Source of the DNA: Saccharothrix sp. NRRL B-16348
GTDB lineage: Bacteria > Actinomycetota > Actinomycetes > Mycobacteriales > Pseudonocardiaceae
Direction of reading: 5' to 3'
DNA length: 64,000 nucleotides
Assembly: GCF_001280085.1 (NCBI RefSeq)
Contig: NZ_LGED01000197.1
Location: 1-64,000, forward strand
The notes under the pieces were generated by a model that worked only from the letters and a program-made list of their open reading frames with translations, made no database searches and was not told the DNA's origin. The position numbers and the translations under genes were made by a program. Shown here one piece after another: positions 60,559 to 64,000 of the stretch; position 1 is the stretch's first letter; each line of letters begins with the position of its first letter.

Positions 60559-61301
60559 GACCGCACGCTCCGCACCGAGCAGCCCAGCCGCAGCGCCTCG
60601 GCGAGCACGCCGTCGCTGAACCCGGCCCGCACCTCGACCCGCGCGCCCTCGCCGACCTCGTGCGCCGCGAACACCCCGTCCAGCGCGCTGATCAGCGCGA
60701 ACGCCTCCCCCACCCGGTCCAGCTCGATCACCACGCCGCCGGGTCGTGACGCGCCGAGCGCCACTTCACGAGCGCCCGGCAGGTCGTGCCCGTGGTGGTC
60801 GGTGAGCACGACGGCGGCCCGTGACGACGTCACCAGCTCGCCGAGCACCGCGCTCGCGGCGGCGTCCAGCCCGGACCACGGCTCGTCCAGCACCAGCAGG
60901 TCGGTCGCGTGCAGCGCCTGCGCCAGCGCGACCTTCTGCGTGTTGCCCTTGGACAGGGTGGCCATCGGCGCGTCCGGGTCGCCGACGAACGCGAGCGCCT
61001 CCATCAGCTCCCACCGCACGGGCGTGCCGCGCACGGCGGCGAGGTGGCGCAGGTAGTCGCGGGCGGACAGCTTCACCCCGGTCGGGAACCGCTCCGGGGC
61101 GTACCCGACCGACGCGCCGCGGGTCACCCGGCCGCTCGTCGGCGCGGTCACGCCCGCCGCGACGCGCAGCAACGTCGACTTCCCCGCGCCGTTGCCACCC
61201 CTCAGCACGACCACTTCACCGGGCTCCACGGCGAGCGAGACGTCGCGCAACACCCAGGGGCCGCGGCCGTAGCGCTTGCCGATTCGATCAAGACGCACCA
61301 C
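60555..61301 (-). CDS. ABC transporter ATP-binding protein
   Basis: 248 residues: Walker A (RGGNGAGKSTLL, about 32-43), signature LSKGNTQKVALAQAL (the K/N/T variant of LSGGQ seen in CcmA-like ATPases), Walker B LLVLDEPWSGLD, and an H-loop (VLTDHHGHDL). It powers the membrane subunit encoded by the overlapping gene at 59911. The start is set at GTG 61301; no clear ribosome site is visible, so leaderless translation is possible. It is divergent from aconitase. Confidence 0.88.
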   Translation of the reverse strand: MVRLDRIGKRYGRGPWVLRDVSLAVEPGEVVVLRGGNGAGKSTLLRVAAGVTAPTSGRVTRGASVGYAPERFPTGVKLSARDYLRHLAAVRGTPVRWELMEALAFVGDPDAPMATLSKGNTQKVALAQALHATDLLVLDEPWSGLDAAASAVLGELVTSSRAAVVLTDHHGHDLPGAREVALGASRPGGVVIELDRVGEAFALISALDGVFAAHEVGEGARVEVRAGFSDGVLAEALRLGCSVRSVRS

Positions 61302-61336
61302 AGGTGTGATGATGCCCCGATCAAGGTAGGGCCGGG

Positions 61337-61366
61337 TTGAAGCGGAATACAGGACACGCGTACTGT
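61337..61366 (+). promoter_or_regulatory. Likely aconitase promoter
   Basis: TTGAAG (61337-61342) and TACTGT (61361-61366) are separated by 18 bp, resembling a sigma-70-type promoter, about 90 bp before the acnA start. The 5-prime leader between has no evident hairpin of note. Confidence 0.5.
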
Positions 61367-61455
61367 TTAGGGTGAGAGGGCATCGCACCCGCGGGTGCGG
61401 GAGACTCAGCAGTAGTTCCCCTACCGACTTTGCGCGTCACCAGATGGAGTTTCAC

Positions 61456-64000
<2,545 letters not shown>

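Overview
The window is very GC-rich actinobacterial chromosome. Marks of this are the InhA-type enoyl reductase next to FabG, a six-gene mce operon, an ANTAR regulator, CebR-type operators, a class E-like sortase signal (LANTG) and many GTG starts with ATGA/GTGA overlaps. A Pseudonocardiales-type soil organism (Saccharothrix / Actinosynnema / Lentzea-like) is the best guess; this is inference from gene content, not a database match. No rRNA, tRNA, CRISPR array, transposase or prophage gene was seen.

Layout. 1-8.6 kb: a 150-bp imperfect palindrome, fabG-fabI (fatty acid elongation), a D-lactate dehydrogenase-like flavo/Fe-S protein, a tetR/nmrA divergent pair with its operator, a SnoaL-like protein, an AGCS amino-acid symporter and cutA. 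8.7-22.9 kb: a cellulose-degradation island made of a LacI regulator plus intracellular GH3, then secreted GH48, GH9, GH3 and GH6 enzymes with CBM2/CBM3 modules. Four CebR-type boxes (TGGGAGCGCTCCCA and near matches) sit in front of the GH9, secreted GH3 and GH6 genes. 22.9-24.9 kb: a small LRV-like protein, a YchJ-like SEC-C protein and a PIN-like nuclease.

24.9-38.1 kb is the most interesting part: mceABCDEF without adjacent yrbE permeases, a fadD remnant with internal deletions, a PucR-type regulator, three secreted or surface proteins sharing two domains (one sortase-anchored on a threonine-rich stalk) and a lipoprotein. The upstream regions of all these transcription units carry an inverted repeat TTGTCA-N6-TGACAA or close variants. 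This suggests one regulon for an envelope lipid-uptake system with dedicated surface proteins.

38.1-46.3 kb: a GAF-ANTAR regulator, a response regulator / histidine kinase / TAXI binding-lipoprotein operon, a second copy of a palindromic repeat family that also occurs at 4.5 kb, a DUF5655-like protein, a MoxR-DUF58-VWA cluster, a MobA-like nucleotidyltransferase and an MHYT membrane sensor. 46.4-52.8 kb: a PAS-GGDEF-GGDEF protein, an alpha/beta hydrolase, a methyltransferase, a GrpB-family protein, a single-domain voltage-gated cation channel and a RipA-like NlpC/P60 hydrolase. 52.9-64 kb: acyl-CoA synthetase, alpha-carbonic anhydrase and a sirtuin with an atypical cofactor loop, two membrane proteins, a 14-unit tandem repeat, a LysR regulator, a hexapeptide acetyltransferase, a two-gene ABC exporter, and the aconitase gene, which runs off the right edge.
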